From Megaustenia siamemsis (lineage: Eukaryota > Mollusca > Gastropoda > Stylommatophora > Ariophantidae): a DNA stretch of 64,000 bases. Location: positions 19,071,549-19,135,548 of the forward strand of contig JAVIAB010000160.1 in NCBI GenBank assembly GCA_032433765.1, read 5' to 3'. The notes beneath the pieces were generated by a model. It saw only the letters and a program-made list of their open reading frames with translations, did no database searches and was not told where the DNA came from. Below are positions 1-12,926 of this stretch, in pieces; the first letter of the stretch is position 1; the number at the start of each line of letters is the position of its first letter. Made by a program: the position numbers and the translations under genes.

Positions 1-86
1 TGAACCGGAAGCCGTCGGTTGGAATCGAACCCTACCTCTTGTTCTTTGTAGTCCAGTTCACTAACCACTGGGCTATCGCAGCTCCC
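1..86 (-). mobile_element. SINE-1, 5' (tRNA-like) part, cut by window start
   Basis: Reads on the minus strand as a tRNA-like head with an A box (TAGCCCAGTGGTTAG) and a B box (GGTTCGATTCC). The same head recurs about eight times in the window. The body lies outside the window. Not a working tRNA: it is one copy of a dispersed family with an attached non-tRNA body. Confidence 0.8.
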
Positions 87-110
87 GTTTTGTCGGGTAT
101 AGTCTTTATA

Positions 111-240
111 TTTATGGTGTTTTGTAGAGTATGATTTTCTATTTATTGTATTTTGTAGAGTATGATTTTCTATAGTATGATTTTCTATTTATCGTATTTT
201 GTAGAGTATGATTTTCTATTTATCGTATTTTGTAGAGTAT
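111..240. repeat. 31-bp tandem repeat, about 4 copies
   Basis: Units contain attttgtagagtatgatttt; one internal copy is shortened. AT-rich, non-coding. Confidence 0.75.
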
Positions 241-489
241 TAAAAAAATATATCTTTATGGTACTATCTCATTACTAAGAAGGAAAAAAGGGGGGAGGGG
301 GGAGAGAGGGACATACATGACTAGAGAATATAGGCCGAATGTCCTGAGCAGTCGCCATGAAATGTCTGGGTCACTATTTATTTCTTTTGACCCTACCGGT
401 ATACTAACATGTGTTCTCCTGATTTGGAGCACAAGTTATCGATTCGGCCACACGCTCTCTGATTTTTGTACATTATGGTTTTATTTATA

Positions 490-1205
490 GATACCACAAC
501 TACCACTACTACTACTACTACTACTACAACTACTATCACTACTACCACTAAAACTATATCCATTACCATTAACTCTACCACTGCAACTACTACTTCCACT
601 ACTACAATACTACTACCACTATTACTACTACTACCACTTCAACTACTACTACCACTACCACTACAACAACTACTACTACTACCACAATTACCCCTACTAC
701 TACCACCACCACTGCAACTACTACTACTATGCTACTGCTACTACTATCGCTATTAATACCACTACCTCTACTACTACAACTACCACTACCACTGCCACTC
801 CCACTACAACTAGCACTCCCACTACAACTACCACTACTACTACTACTACCACGATTACCACTACTACTACACTAGTACTACAACCACTACTATCACTCCT
901 ACCATTAATACGACACCCATTACCACTACTTATACCACTGCAACTACTACTACTACCACCACTACTACCATACTACTACCACTATTACTACTACTACCAC
1001 CACTGCAACTACTACTATTGCACTGCAACCACTACTACTATACTACAACTACTACTACCACTACTACTACTACCACAATTAATCCTATTACTACACTACT
1101 ATTACTACTACTACTATACTACTGCTACTACTACGAATATTACTATCACTACTACTGCCACTACTACTACTACCACTACCACCACTACTACCACTACTAC
1201 TACCA
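490..1205. repeat. (ACT/ACC)n imperfect trinucleotide tract
   Basis: About 700 bp of act/acc triplets with scattered interruptions. The apparent poly-Thr and poly-Val/Leu reading frames are by-products of the triplet repeat. From 1206 to 1650 I see only ordinary AT-rich DNA. Confidence 0.95.
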
Positions 1206-1659
1206 CTTATACCAGGTGCTATTGAAAGCTATCAAAAAAGACATTGCTACAGCATACAATTTTTAAATATACACTTTCTATTTCGATAAAAATGAATAGC
1301 GCAATTTTACAGCAATTTTAAGTAGATTCTTCTTGTCATTACAAATGAATTAACCACTGTTGGCCATGAACAAAAATGCTGTAACACATTCAGTTTCCTG
1401 CAAATTTCAAAATATTATCAGATAATTTGGTGAATGCTAGAAAAAGCACAAGAAATCAGTTTACGGATAAAACAGGAGGAAAAAGGGAGGGAAAAAGGGG
1501 GGAAACAGGAAAAAAAACGTAAATCGTAAAATGTAAAGAAAAATCGTACATTTTACGACAAAAACTTAAGACCTAACAACCCTACCACAGACGATGCGTG
1601 AATATTTTATATCCGAGAAATTCTCTTGTTTTTGAGCGTAACTCTGAATTGGACTCCCA

Positions 1660-1985
1660 TTATCATCATCATGTGCCATGTCGGATGGCGTAAACGATCA
1701 TCTATCTCCACATTTCTCAGTCCCTAATGCATGCCATATTTCAGTTGGTGATCTTTTGATATGACATTTCAATAAATTACTCATTATTTTTTTTTGTATC
1801 TTGGTTTTATTCTACTCTTCTTTCCATTCATTCTGCCGGTTGTTATAATATTCTCAATGCCTGCATCTCGCATGGCATGCCCGATAAATGTAGATTGTCT
1901 TTTCCTTATGATAATGATGATATTTCTGGTTTTCCCCAGCTCTTTTTCAACATTTTTCTTCACTAATGTTTGTTATTCACTGAAG
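1660..1985 (-). pseudogene. Non-LTR retrotransposon 3' end, degraded
   Basis: The minus strand reads FIGHAMR, then IENIITTGRM, then a basic Lys/Arg run. This is the usual layout of the extreme C-terminus of RTE-like reverse transcriptase ORFs (hydrophobic GH-R motif, I/V-TTGKI, basic tract). The element ends at 1660-1672 in a short GAT-type tail (catcatcatcat on the plus strand). It carries stops and shifts and is only a 3' remnant. Family assignment is inference from motif order. Confidence 0.6.
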
Positions 1986-2002
1986 TCGTAACATTCTTCT
2001 GA

Positions 2003-2178
2003 TAAACCACATCTTAGCTCCCTCTAAACCACATCTTAGCTCCCTCTAAACCACATCTTAGCTCCCTCTAAACCACATCTTAGCTCCCTCTAAACCACAT
2101 CTTAGCTCCCTCTAAACCACATCTTAGCTCCCTCTAAACCACATCTTAGCTCCCTCTAAACCACATCTTAGCTCCCTC
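2003..2178. repeat. 22-bp tandem array, about 8 copies
   Basis: Unit taaaccacatcttagctccc plus ct, nearly identical between copies. It abuts the 3' end of a SINE-2 copy, and the last unit runs into that boundary. Confidence 0.9.
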
Positions 2179-2605
2179 CTGTTTTTTCCTCGTTCGCCAG
2201 CTTTTACCTCTGACTGAGTCCCTAAAGACTTGGAACTGAATTTTGCGCGTTAACCCATTTTCCCTGCCAGGAATATCTAGAACAACAACAACTTAAATGG
2301 TTTGGCCACCTGGTCAGAATGAATCCTCACCAATCACCATCAAGGGCGTTCTTCTCGAGAATGCATGGGAAAAGACCAAAAGGAAGATCCAGAAGAAGAT
2401 GGATAGATGCAGTGATAGAGACATGTAACAACAAATGAAAATCACTAATTCAGACAGTTCGAGCAGCTCAAAAACGACAAATGATATAAACCACGACACC
2501 CTTCAGGTATCAGTGAAAAGAGAAAAGAAAGAAGAACCCGTTTTCCCCTGCCAGCCGTGTGCTCAGGGGTCCCTCGCCGCACAGGCAGATAATTCCGTCT
2601 TCGGA
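2179..2605 (-). mobile_element. SINE-2 fragment, split by a later insertion
   Basis: Minus-strand copy of the family seen complete at 27131-27470 and 59742-60075. The 3' part is 2179-2270 and a more 5' part is 2541-2605; the tRNA-like head is missing. The two halves are separated by an inserted plus-strand element. The bases around the junction (attttccctgccag at 2257-2270 and gttttcccctgccag at 2540-2554) repeat on both sides, as expected for a target-site duplication. Confidence 0.75.
2271..2540 (+). pseudogene. LINE-G C-terminal fragment inserted in SINE-2
   Basis: Reads LKWFGHLVRMNPH, then GKRPKGRSRRRWIDAV, the C-terminal signature of non-LTR retrotransposon ORF2 (FGH-R motif followed by a KRPRGRPRRRW-like basic stretch). 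It is then lost to stops. About 270 bp, flanked by a 13-14-bp imperfect duplication, so it is a 5'-truncated retrotransposition into an older SINE. Confidence 0.65.
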
Positions 2606-2636
2606 TGTGAATTTAGCTGCCTCTAATGTTCTCTGT

Positions 2637-2810
2637 TATCTTACCCATCGTCCAAGATTCACTTCCATATAGTAGAACATGTTCTATTAGCTCATTACGC
2701 CACGTTTTCTGACATTAATCGACAATGGTATCATAAGGTGTTTGTCATTCAATCGAATTCTCTCATATTCAGCTTCTAATTTCTGCAGTGCATCTGTCGC
2801 CTGAATTCAA
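2637..2810 (-). pseudogene. LINE fragment, degraded
   Basis: The minus strand contains sequence like the RTE-type 'LLYGCESW' region (atatggaagtgaatcttgga) preceded by a degraded VRKR-like stretch. It is short and broken. From 2811 to 3370 I see no gene. Confidence 0.45.
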
Positions 2811-3374
2811 CTTACATATGCATTTGTGAATCACTCGCCTTCATCGTGCAAAACAAGTTGTCTGACAAGGCAAAACGTGCTGGGTTGAAAGGTTAAGATA
2901 TTGGATAACTATAATTGAAAATAGAGCATTGTTATGTGCTTGAAGCAAGAAAGGATTTGCTTCCCTTGTTGTATTCCTTAATCTGTCTGTCAACAACTGT
3001 AATCAAGATTTAACTCCCTTCATAAATGTTTTTGTATTCAAATAATACTTTCCATCTCTTGCAATTTTTACACGGATTATATCCCTTGTGTAATTATCTT
3101 TTGTTAAAAAGACCCCCCGTTCATTATTACTTTTATCATTACTTCCAATTATTCTCCTTCCGTCTCTCACTCAACACAAAACACAAAAGCTTTAATCGAT
3201 ACTGCATTATAGTGAGTGCCAGTTAATAATACATTTGTTCACAAATGAACAGTATTAAAGCCACCCTCTTCATGCATAAAATGCTATGAATGGATCAAAA
3301 TTCATTTATTTAGACCTGGTTGTCTGAGTGGGCTTGTTTTAGATTGACATGCCACATTAAGCATGATTTATAAA

Positions 3375-3740
3375 ACAGTTTCAGGTACTAAGATAGACAC
3401 GTATCTTCTCGATAGCAAGATATGGTTGTGAATCATGGACAATCTCGCAAACAGTAAGATAGAAAATCGATTTATTCAAAACAAAATGCTACAGAAAAAT
3501 CCTTAAAATACCTTGGATAATGAAAATGAAGCAATGAAGACATATGAAAAGATTTAAACTTTAAAAAGAATTGTCTCATAAACAGCATTATACAGAAACA
3601 ATTAAAATAATATGGCCGCATCAAAAGAGACAGGGAGCTGGAAAGATCAATAATGGAAGGTTTGGTTCCTGGGCAACGGAGCAGGGACAGACCACGTTGG
3701 TTTCAAGGAGACCTTGAACATGACAATAGAAGAAGTGGAA
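3375..3740 (+). pseudogene. LINE-C 3' region (RTE-like), degraded
   Basis: Contains the degraded YGCESWTI region (tatggttgtgaatcatggac), a 'KILKIPWIMK'-like stretch and a C-terminal 'RSRDRPRWFQGDLEH' tract. All are interrupted by stops. A second, independent copy of the same family is at 46862-47290. Its 3' coding end (VEDLARDRDSFRWAVVNA) runs straight into the following 58-bp array, which is made of that segment. Confidence 0.75.
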
Positions 3741-5238
3741 GATCTGGCTAGAGACAGAGACTCTTTTAGATGGGCTGTGGTGAATGCAATCTGTGGGAGA
3801 TCTGGCTAGAGACAGAGACTTTTTCAGATGGGCTGTGGTGAATGCAATCTGTGGGAGATCTGGCTAGAGACAGAGACTTTTTCAGATGGGCTGTGGTGAA
3901 TGCAGTCTGTGGAAGATCTGGCTAGAGACAGAGACTTTTTCAGATGGGCTGTGGTGAATGCAGTCTGTGGAAGATCTGGCTAGAGACGGAGATTCTTTCA
4001 GATGGGCTGTGGTTAATGCAATCTGTGGGAGATCTGGCTAGAGACAGAGACTTTTTCAGATGGGCTGTGGTGAATGCAGTCTGTGGAAGATCTGGCTAGA
4101 GACAGAGACTTTTTCAGATGGGCTGTGGTGAATGCAGTCTGTGGAAGATCTGGCTAGAGACGGAGATTCTTTCAGATGGGCTGTGGTTAATGCAATCTGT
4201 GGGAGATCTGGCTAGAGACAGAGATTCTTTCAGATTGGCTGTGGTGAATACAATCTGTGGGAGATCTGGCTAGAAACGGAGATTCTTTCAGATGGGCTGT
4301 GATGAATGCAATCTGTGGAAGATCTGGCTAGAGACAGAGATTCTTTCAGATTGGCTGTGGGGAATGCAATCTGTGGAAGATCTGGCTAGAGACAGAGATT
4401 CTTTTAGATGGGCTGTGGTGAATACAATCTGTGGGAGATCTGGTTGCAGTCAGAGCTTCGTTCAGACGGGTTGTGGTGAATGCAATCTGTGGAAGATCTG
4501 GCTAGAGACAGAGATTCTTTTAGATGGGCTGTGGTGAATACAATCTGTGGGAGATCTGGTTGCAGTCAGAGATTCGTTCAGATTGGCTGTGGGGAATGCA
4601 ATCTGTGGGAGATCTGGCTAGAGACAGAGATTCTTTCAGATTGGCTGTGGTGAATGCAATCTGTGGGAGATCTGCTTGCAGTCAGAGATTCGTTCAGACG
4701 GATTGTGGTGAATGCAATCTGTGGGAGATCTGCTTGCAGTCAGAGATTCGTTCAGACGGATTGTGGTGAATGCAATCTGTGGGAGATCTGGTTGCAGTCA
4801 GAGATTCGTTCAGACAGGTTGTGGTGAATGCAATCTGTGGGAGATCTGGTTGCAGTCAGAGATTCGTTCAGACAGATTGTGGTGAATGCAATCTGTGGGA
4901 GATCTGGTTGCAGTCAGAGATTCCTTCAGACAGATTGTGGTAAATGCAATCTGTGGGAGATCTGGTTGCAGTCAGAGATTCGTTCAGACAGATTGTGGTG
5001 AATGCAATCTGTGGGAGATCTGGTTGCAGTCAGAGATTCCTTCAGACGGGTTGTGGTGAATGCAATCTGTGGGAGATCTGGTTGCAGTCAGAGATTCCTT
5101 CAGACAGATTGTGGTGAATGCAATCTGTGGGAGATCTGGTTGCAGTCAGAGATTCCTTCAGACAGATTGTGGTGAATGCAATCTGTGGGAGATCTGGTTG
5201 CAGTCAGAGATTCGTTCAGACGGGTTGTGGTGAATGCA
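3737..5238 (+). repeat. 58-bp minisatellite made from the LINE-C 3' end, about 26 units
   Basis: Unit contains ctgtgggagatctggctaga, then the gacagagact and cagatgggctgtggtgaatg blocks. Period is 58 bp by direct counting (3781 to 3839). Two subtypes occur. One has gctagagacagaga (3737 to about 4430). The other has gttgcagtcagaga and dominates from about 4680 to 5238. A stretch in which they alternate lies between. The unit is not a multiple of three, so frames rotate and the translated peptides are not meaningful. The first unit is continuous with LINE-C coding sequence. Confidence 0.95.
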
Positions 5239-6788
5239 GCGTTCTTCAAATGACATGTGATCTAATGATGACTAAGACAAACATAATGAATATAGTAATT
5301 TGATACACTAAGACAGATTTATAAAAATGTGTTTGAAGCGCTAGGATATACATGATTAATAGAATAGTGGGACTACCGGTTTCAAGAGAGTGGAATAGAG
5401 TTTACGTTCTCTCGATCGCTGCAGGATTTGCATTTGGGGACTGATTAATTTCAGCTCGCCAATGCAGATTTTTGCGTTAAAGTCAACCGGATGTTCTACT
5501 TAACGGATTTGCGCCTGAGTCCGCAATGACAATGCCTGAGTACATGGCAATGTTTCTCTTTGACAAGTCAAGTGCTGTGAATGCGACCCTACCTCGTCTT
5601 GGAAAGGATATGCGGTTTAGGTAAACACATTGAGTGCTGTTTAATGGCCGTTATTGGAATTGTTTGACGCCAATTATTTACAAGTTACAACTCATTAATA
5701 TGGACTGCTCTGCCAAGTAAACCAAAGGTTTCACTTTTGGGATTTTGTACCAACGTTACGGTGTTTCGTACATTGTTGGCTGCATTCACTGGAATTATCG
5801 GACGTTTGTGGCGTATCCATTATTGTGTGTATAATGAAGGGCGAAATGACAGAGTTTTGTTCATGACTTTGCAGGCCTGTTGTGACTCCCGGAGTTTCAT
5901 GTTGGTCAGGAAGGATGTTATCTAGACTCAAGAGGGCTGCTGTGAGATCGAGGGTGGACTTGTGAAGTGTTTTATCAATTTACAAATTTACATTGCTGGA
6001 GAGATCTGAGCGCTTACGGTTGCTCGATGTGCGGTGTGGATAAAAATAACTGTGTTTCATATTTTTAGATTTGGAGACAAAAACGATGTCCTAACATCAT
6101 CAAGGGCTATACGTTTTAAGAAAATATGACGATCAACAATTTCAAGAGGGTATGAACTTCCGGTCAATATGGTGGATAGGCGCCAGGAACTGTGTCTGAA
6201 AAGTGTTCCTTGTTGCAGTTTCCTCATATTCCAAGTCCGGCTTGCTGTCGGAGCTACTGAGTTAAGTGCTTTGTGCACACTGTAAGCTGTGCGTTTCATC
6301 TGTTTTGATCGTGTTTCGATATTCCGATTCCTTACGATGAATGATGATATCGTATGACGGTGAACAAATGGCTGTGTTCACTTTCTGTGCGGTTTCTCCT
6401 TATGTCATTTGGCATGTGCTGAGACTGTTATGATGGGAACTGCATCAACATTTATTTGTTTGGGAGATGAGATACTAATTCAGATGATTCCACTGGCACG
6501 GGCGATTGAGCAATTATGGATTTTAATTCGTTTGCAGTGATACCGGGGCCATCCATAACCAAAACCAAAACTAACATAATAATTTGAAGTACTAAAGTAA
6601 GTCTCGTTCTAAAAAGAAACGTCACACTGGGAGCACCTGTTGACAACAGTTCTTATACTTGCAGCTTTATTAGTTACGACAGAAGAGAATGATACAAGTT
6701 GTTCATTATCTTACAATATTTGGAGAACGACAAGTTTCAATCTATTTCTGTCACCAGCTTTCCTTTATGTCCTTTTTTGTCTTCCTCC
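5239..6788. other. Unassigned single-copy-looking DNA
   Basis: About 1.5 kb with mixed composition and only short open frames (60-105 codons) without recognisable domains. No repeat shared with the rest of the window was seen. Confidence 0.5.
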
Positions 6789-7831
<1,043 letters not shown>

Positions 7832-8055
7832 CCATTTTCTTATTGGTGCAAAATTCATCATCCTGGAAGAGTAGCCACTTTCCAACTCCATATTACGTCA
7901 CTGTATCCATGTATCCACTCACCCAGTTATTCATCCATTCAGGATTCTATGCATTTGTATATGGATATACCGTCACATCAATTTAAAACGGAAACAGAAG
8001 TGATAAATATAACGTCGTGGGTGAAACTATAAAGAACTATTCCGACAAGAGAGAA

Positions 8056-8114
<59 letters not shown>
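8056..8114. repeat. (GATA)/(GA)n microsatellite
   Basis: Pure gata then ga repeat. From 8115 to 8527 I see no gene or repeat. Confidence 0.9.
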
Positions 8115-8118
<4 letters not shown>

Positions 8119-8527
8119 TAACTAGTTTAAGAAAAGATAAGAATAAGAGCGGAGAAAGTGAGCTAGCGGTAGAATAATAAAGGAGTAAGGCAGCTAAAAG
8201 TAAATGTAGTCTAATAGCAACTGCGGTTGAGCAACGAAGTGTAAGTGATTTAATTGTAAAAGTCCAGCTTCATGATAGGGGGATGCACGTTCCCGTCTCT
8301 GCTGACTTTCATTCACAGACAATATTTCTGGTTCTCATGTAAAGAAGTTTGGTGGACCGCGAGAGCCTTTCAGGTCAGAAATAAATGTTTGTCCCAATTG
8401 GCAATAGAATCAGGAGCAATCAGGTTGGTATGTGAGTGCGTTAATTACAACATTCTTGTTAACTATAACATTCATAGAGGCAGTATGAGGGAACATCACG
8501 AGGGACGTGAGTGAGACAGATAGGGAT

Positions 8528-8567
<40 letters not shown>

Positions 8568-8880
8568 AAAAGAAGGGAGGAGAGAGGGAGAAAGAGGTAG
8601 TGAGAAGGAGAAAGAGGTTTTGAGAAGGTAGCGAAAAAGAGAGAGGGAGAAGGAGATAGAGAGAGAGTAAGAAGGAGGGAGTGTTAAAGAGAGAGAAGTA
8701 GACAGAGAGGGAGAAAGAGGCAGAGAGAGGGAGAAATAGGTAGGAAGAGGGAGAGAGAGAGGTAGTGAGAGAGAGAGAGGAGAAAGTAGTAGAGAGAGGG
8801 AGAGATGTGAAAGAGGGAGAGATTAGAAGTCAGAGAGAGAGGGGGGGAGGAGGAAGAAAGAGGGAGAGAAAGAAAAAAAA
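8528..8880. repeat. GA-rich purine tract
   Basis: Imperfect gagaga/gagaaag repeat, strongly purine-biased on the plus strand. From 8881 to 9415 nothing recognisable is present. Confidence 0.9.
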
Positions 8881-9419
8881 CATAATTACTGACCATGTGA
8901 TTAGGAAAAAAACACGAACCACCTGGTCATTACTCATAACTTACTTCCTGTTACCTCCCCTTTGTCACCGCTAAACAATTTTCTCTCTGGAGTGAGTGAG
9001 GTCTGGTCAGGTACCAGAACAGGACCAAGACTGGAAATATGACAAAGACCCAAAGAGAGTAACACCTAATTGTGACCTTGATATTTTCGAGAGGGCACAA
9101 CCGTGGGCGTATTATATGACTCATTCCATTGTTGGAAATATGTGAGCTCATCGTTCGCCTGCAGTCGTAATTATACGTGGCGAACACTAGAGCATCAATT
9201 TTGTATTGATAACACGTCAGCTTTGGGAGGTCTTCACCCAGATCTTCTGTTGTTGCATTTGCTTGTTAATGCGCTTTGTGGAAGGGTGTTTCTTGGTTAC
9301 CTGTACTACCTGTCCAAGCCATTTAATTGGTTTTCTGTGGATGAAGATTAGGACTAAGTGTTTCTCCCGATTTTTGTCGCGGTGACAAAACACATCTTCA
9401 TCCATTTACCGGTGGAACA

Positions 9420-10410
9420 TAAGAGAAGAGGAAGATGAAGAACAAGACTAAGGGGAAAAAGTAGAAGATGATGATGATGACTAAGAAGACGAAGAAAATG
9501 GAGAAGATGGAGAAGAAGACAGAGAGGAAGAAGAAGAAGATGATGGTGACGGAAGAAGAAGACTGAGATGAGGAAGAAGCAGATGATGATGATGACTAAT
9601 AATAAGAAGAAGGCTGAGAAGAAGACAGCGGGGAAGAAGTAGAAGAAAATGAAGAAGCTAATGAAGAAGAAGAAGAAGACGATGATGATAATGATGATGA
9701 TGATGAAGAAGAAGAAGATGGTGATGGAAGAAGAAGACTAAATTGAAGATGATGGTGATGATGATGAGTAAGAAGAAGAAGATGGTGATGGAAGAAGAAG
9801 ACTAAATTGAAGATGATGGTGATGATGATGAGTAAGAAGAAGAAGATGGTGATGGAAGAAGAAGACTAAATTGAAGATGATGGTGATGATGATGAGTAAG
9901 AAGAAGAAGATGGTGATGGAAGAAGAAGACTAAATTGAAGATGATGGTGATGATGATGAGTAAGAAGAAGAAGATGGTGATGGAAGAAGAAGACTAAATT
10001 GAAGATGATGGTGATGATGATGAGTAAGAAGAAGAAGATGCCAATGATGAAGAAGAAGATGATGATGATGATGATGATGATGACTAAGAAGAAGAAGATG
10101 CCAATGATGAAGAAGAAGATGATGATGATGACTAAGAGGAAGAAATTGATGATGAAGAAGACGTAGAAGAAGATGATCATGATGGTGACTAAGAAGAAGA
10201 AATTGATGATGAAGAAGACGTAGAAGATGATGATGATGACTAAGAACAAGAAACTGATGATGAAGAAGACGTAGAAGAAGATGATGGTGACTAAGAGGAA
10301 GAAACTGATGATGAAGAAGACGTAGAAGAAGATGATGGTGACTAAGAAGAAAAGAATAAAATAATTACTAATAAGAAGAGAAGAAGCAGATGAGTAAGAG
10401 TAAGACGAAG
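9420..10410. repeat. GAA/GAT-rich purine tract with an internal 64-bp tandem array
   Basis: About 1 kb of gaa, gat and gag triplets. From about 9736 to 10055 a 64-bp unit beginning gactaaattgaagatgatgg repeats about five times (starts at 9736, 9800, 9864). Further 50-60-bp units follow to 10350. The long Phe/Ile-rich minus-strand frame is compositional. Confidence 0.93.
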
Positions 10411-10617
10411 AGAAGATCATATGTTATGTGACCATGCATCCCTTCTTTCTATCCCAGTTTTGTAAACTTTTATCAAGTCGAATGTCACGTCAAAGGAAGT
10501 TGTTTAAACCTGTACAGAGACTACTTGCTACAAAACACTGGTGTCAATACATTTGTACATGAGAACAAGCCAACGAAAGATGCTACACAAACACAGCAGG
10601 CAAATGAGAGAGCTTCC

Positions 10618-11095
10618 ATCATCATCGAGTGCCGTCTCCTAGTCGAAGATTGGCTACCACGGAGCGCCATTCTACTCTATCTCTTGCTTTGATGGTGCAG
10701 ATTGTCATAGGCTGACTTGTCCATCTTTTAATGTTACTCGTCCATGTTAGTCTAGGTCTGCCTCTGCTTCTTTTACCCTGTATTTTCCCTTCCAAGATTA
10801 CTTTTAGTAGGCTGTTGTGTCTTTTAACATGCCCCCAAAATTTCATTTGTCTTGTTCTAATTGTATTTAGTAGTTCTCTTTTCAATTTTAGTTGTTTTAA
10901 AATTTAATTGTTTGTTTTCTCTTCTTTCTATCCAATTCTACCTATTCTTCTATAAATCCACATTTCAAAGGCATCAATATGCTGTTCTGTTTTCTTGTCT
11001 AATGTCCATGTTTTTGCACCATACAGGAATATTGAGAAGATGTAGCATCTTGCTTTTCTTAGTTACAGCGCTCCCAAGAGCTAGAAAAAGATAAT
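10618..11095 (-). pseudogene. LINE-A 3' end (RTE-like)
   Basis: Minus-strand coding remnant with KRELLNTIRTRQMKFWGHVK, then GKIQGKRSRGRPRLTW, then AMRDRVEW-type residues (here ARDRVEW) and a GDGTR end followed by a GAT-type tail. This is the C-terminal tail of an RTE-like reverse transcriptase ORF. The same family recurs at 17812, 26575, 53775, 57920 and 60812. About 87 codons are open at the 3' side, then frames break upstream near 10885. 5'-truncated at about 11095. Confidence 0.85.
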
Positions 11096-11520
11096 TTACA
11101 AATTTTACAATGTGTTTGCTTCATAAATTAATGCCTCCATTTCTTAATGACCGTGACAGTTAAAATATTGAAATTCACAAAGTGAATCTTGTTTTTACGA
11201 CACCAAAAAGTGTCACACTAATGGGAATAATTGATGCCTCTTTAATGCTTGTGAGTGAACAATTAGTATTTCTACTTGAGCCATATAAAAACAGCAGTTA
11301 TCTGCTCATTTAATTGATATTCCAAAAATTAAATGAGCAAAAAATAAAGTATCATTTAAATTTCACATAAAATGTTTTTGAAATGAACATTGTTACCTTT
11401 TCCTATCATAATCCAGGGTCTATTCCACTCCTTTTCACTTTTTTTTTTTTTTTTTTTTGGTATTATTATTGTCTTTGGGTACACCTTCAGACGTTAATAT
11501 TTTAATTATAATTATATAAA
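11096..11520. other. AT-rich spacer, nothing recognised
   Basis: No long frame or shared repeat; ends in a run of about 18 T near 11441-11458. Confidence 0.5.
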
Positions 11521-11523
11521 TAC

Positions 11524-12068
11524 ACCCACGCCTGCATACTGAGTGATTCGATGAGCATGATAATAAAAAAGTGGAGACAGGCTCTGTACGATGGCATTGG
11601 GTAGAGTCATTGCAGAAGTCAAAAATACGTAAGGTCACCTTTTGTCTACGTCCCTGGACATGCGGGGAGTACGGGGAAATGATAGAGATGACAGGTTGGC
11701 TAGCTGCGCTGTCGTTGAAGACGGCCAACAAATGGATCGGGCGGACATCATCAGTGCCCTCCGAGATGTAGGACGGGGCACAGGACTTCGACAACCATGA
11801 GTCCACATCACTCCTTCGGAAGAAAGAGATGGGAGTTAAGATGGGAGTTAAGATGGGAGTTAAGATGGGAGTTAAGATGGGAGTTAAGATGGGAGTTAAG
11901 ATGGGCGCAGCCAGAAACGAGAAACTTAGTGGGCGTATAAGAAGACTTATCAACCAACATAGAACTGGAGTCGCCAGAAGCTGGACACTACGGGACTACT
12001 TGCGAAGGGGATCTGAGCACCTATGGTCATGTTCGGAGTGCAACGATGATGACTCGCAAATAACTTAA
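11524..12068 (+). pseudogene. LINE-R: RNase H end of a non-LTR retrotransposon, copy 1
   Basis: Across frames it reads an LSDSMS-type motif, VESLQKSKIRKVTF, then a PGHAG motif and, after a one-base insertion relative to the copy at 63.7 kb, a GN-RADRLA-like block. These are RNase H landmarks (catalytic Asp in the TDS motif, His in PGHAG, Asp in ERADRLA). Downstream is a family-specific tail ending LWSCSECNDDD. Copies exist at 39297-39608 (minus) and 63600-64000 (plus). The tail frame survives while the RNase H frame is broken. The exact clade is uncertain (I/R1/Jockey-like group). Confidence 0.7.
11828..11905 (+). repeat. 12-bp in-frame expansion inside LINE-R
   Basis: Unit gatgggagttaa (Met-Gly-Val-Lys) repeats six to seven times. 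The related copies have it about twice (63905) or once (39470), so this is a local expansion in this copy. Confidence 0.92.
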
Positions 12069-12351
12069 TAACAATAACACCTTCAGACACTAAAATTAAA
12101 TGTTATAAGAAAGCGTTCGTCGCCTCATTGGTGACATCTCCATACACATTGTCTTGGATTTGTACGGGTAATGACCACAAGAACCTTCTCAGTTTATCAT
12201 ATGTTGGGCAATAACAGAAGTTCAGCAGTCAGTGTGCCAGTGCCACACATTTATAAGATGGTCCCTATCCCCAGAGAGTTGAAAAGATGATACTTCAGTC
12301 TGATGTAGACTTTTTAAAATTTGTCTAATTTTTAAGTCTAACAATTGTTAC
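12069..12351. other. Unassigned DNA
   Basis: About 280 bp without recognisable coding or shared repeat. Confidence 0.4.
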
Positions 12352-12926
12352 TTATACTTTTCTGTTGAGCTGGTAGTAGGCATGATTTTCTGGCAGCCTT
12401 GGTGTTCTGTTTTCTGTTGAGCTGGTAGTAGGCATGATTTTCTGGCAGCCTTGGTGTTCTGTTTTCTGTTGAGCTGGTAGTAGGCATGATTTTCTGGCAA
12501 CCTTGGTGTTCCGTTTTCTGTTGAGCTGGTAGTAGGCATGATTTTCTGGCAGCCTTGGTGTTCCAGTTTCTGTTGAGCTGGTAGTAGGCATGATTTTCTG
12601 GCAGCCTTGGTGTTGTTTTCTGTTGAGCTGGTAGTAGGCATGATTTTCTGGCAGCCTTGGTGTTCCGTTTTCTGTTGAGCTGGTAGTAGGCATGATTTTC
12701 TGGCAGCCTTGGTTTTCCGTTTTCTGTTGAGCTGGTAGTAGGCATGATTTTCTGGCAGCCTTGGTTTTCCGTTTTCTGTTGAGCTGGTAGTAGGCATGAT
12801 TTTCTGGCAGCCTTGGTTTTCCGTTTTCTGTTGAGCTGGTAGTAGGCATGATTTTCTGGCAGCCTTGGTTTTCCGTTTTCTGTTGAGCTGGTAGTAGGCA
12901 TGATTTTCTGGCAGCCTTGGTGTTAT
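12352..12926. repeat. 52-bp minisatellite, about 11 units
   Basis: Unit starts gagctggtagtaggcatgat, then ttctggcagccttggtgttc and ttctgtt; period is 52 by counting (12367, 12419). One unit lacks two bases. It directly adjoins the C-terminal end of the fossil gene at 12955, so it may have been seeded from that gene's 3' end; this I cannot prove. Open minus frames of 165-199 codons simply read through the array. Confidence 0.93.

Noticed and set aside
5737..5925. Small genes in overlapping frames on both strands
   Set aside because: About 60 codons each, no domain, no conserved counterpart in the window.
9866..10420. 184-codon Phe/Ile-rich membrane-like protein
   Set aside because: Minus-strand reading of GAA/GAT triplets, compositional only.
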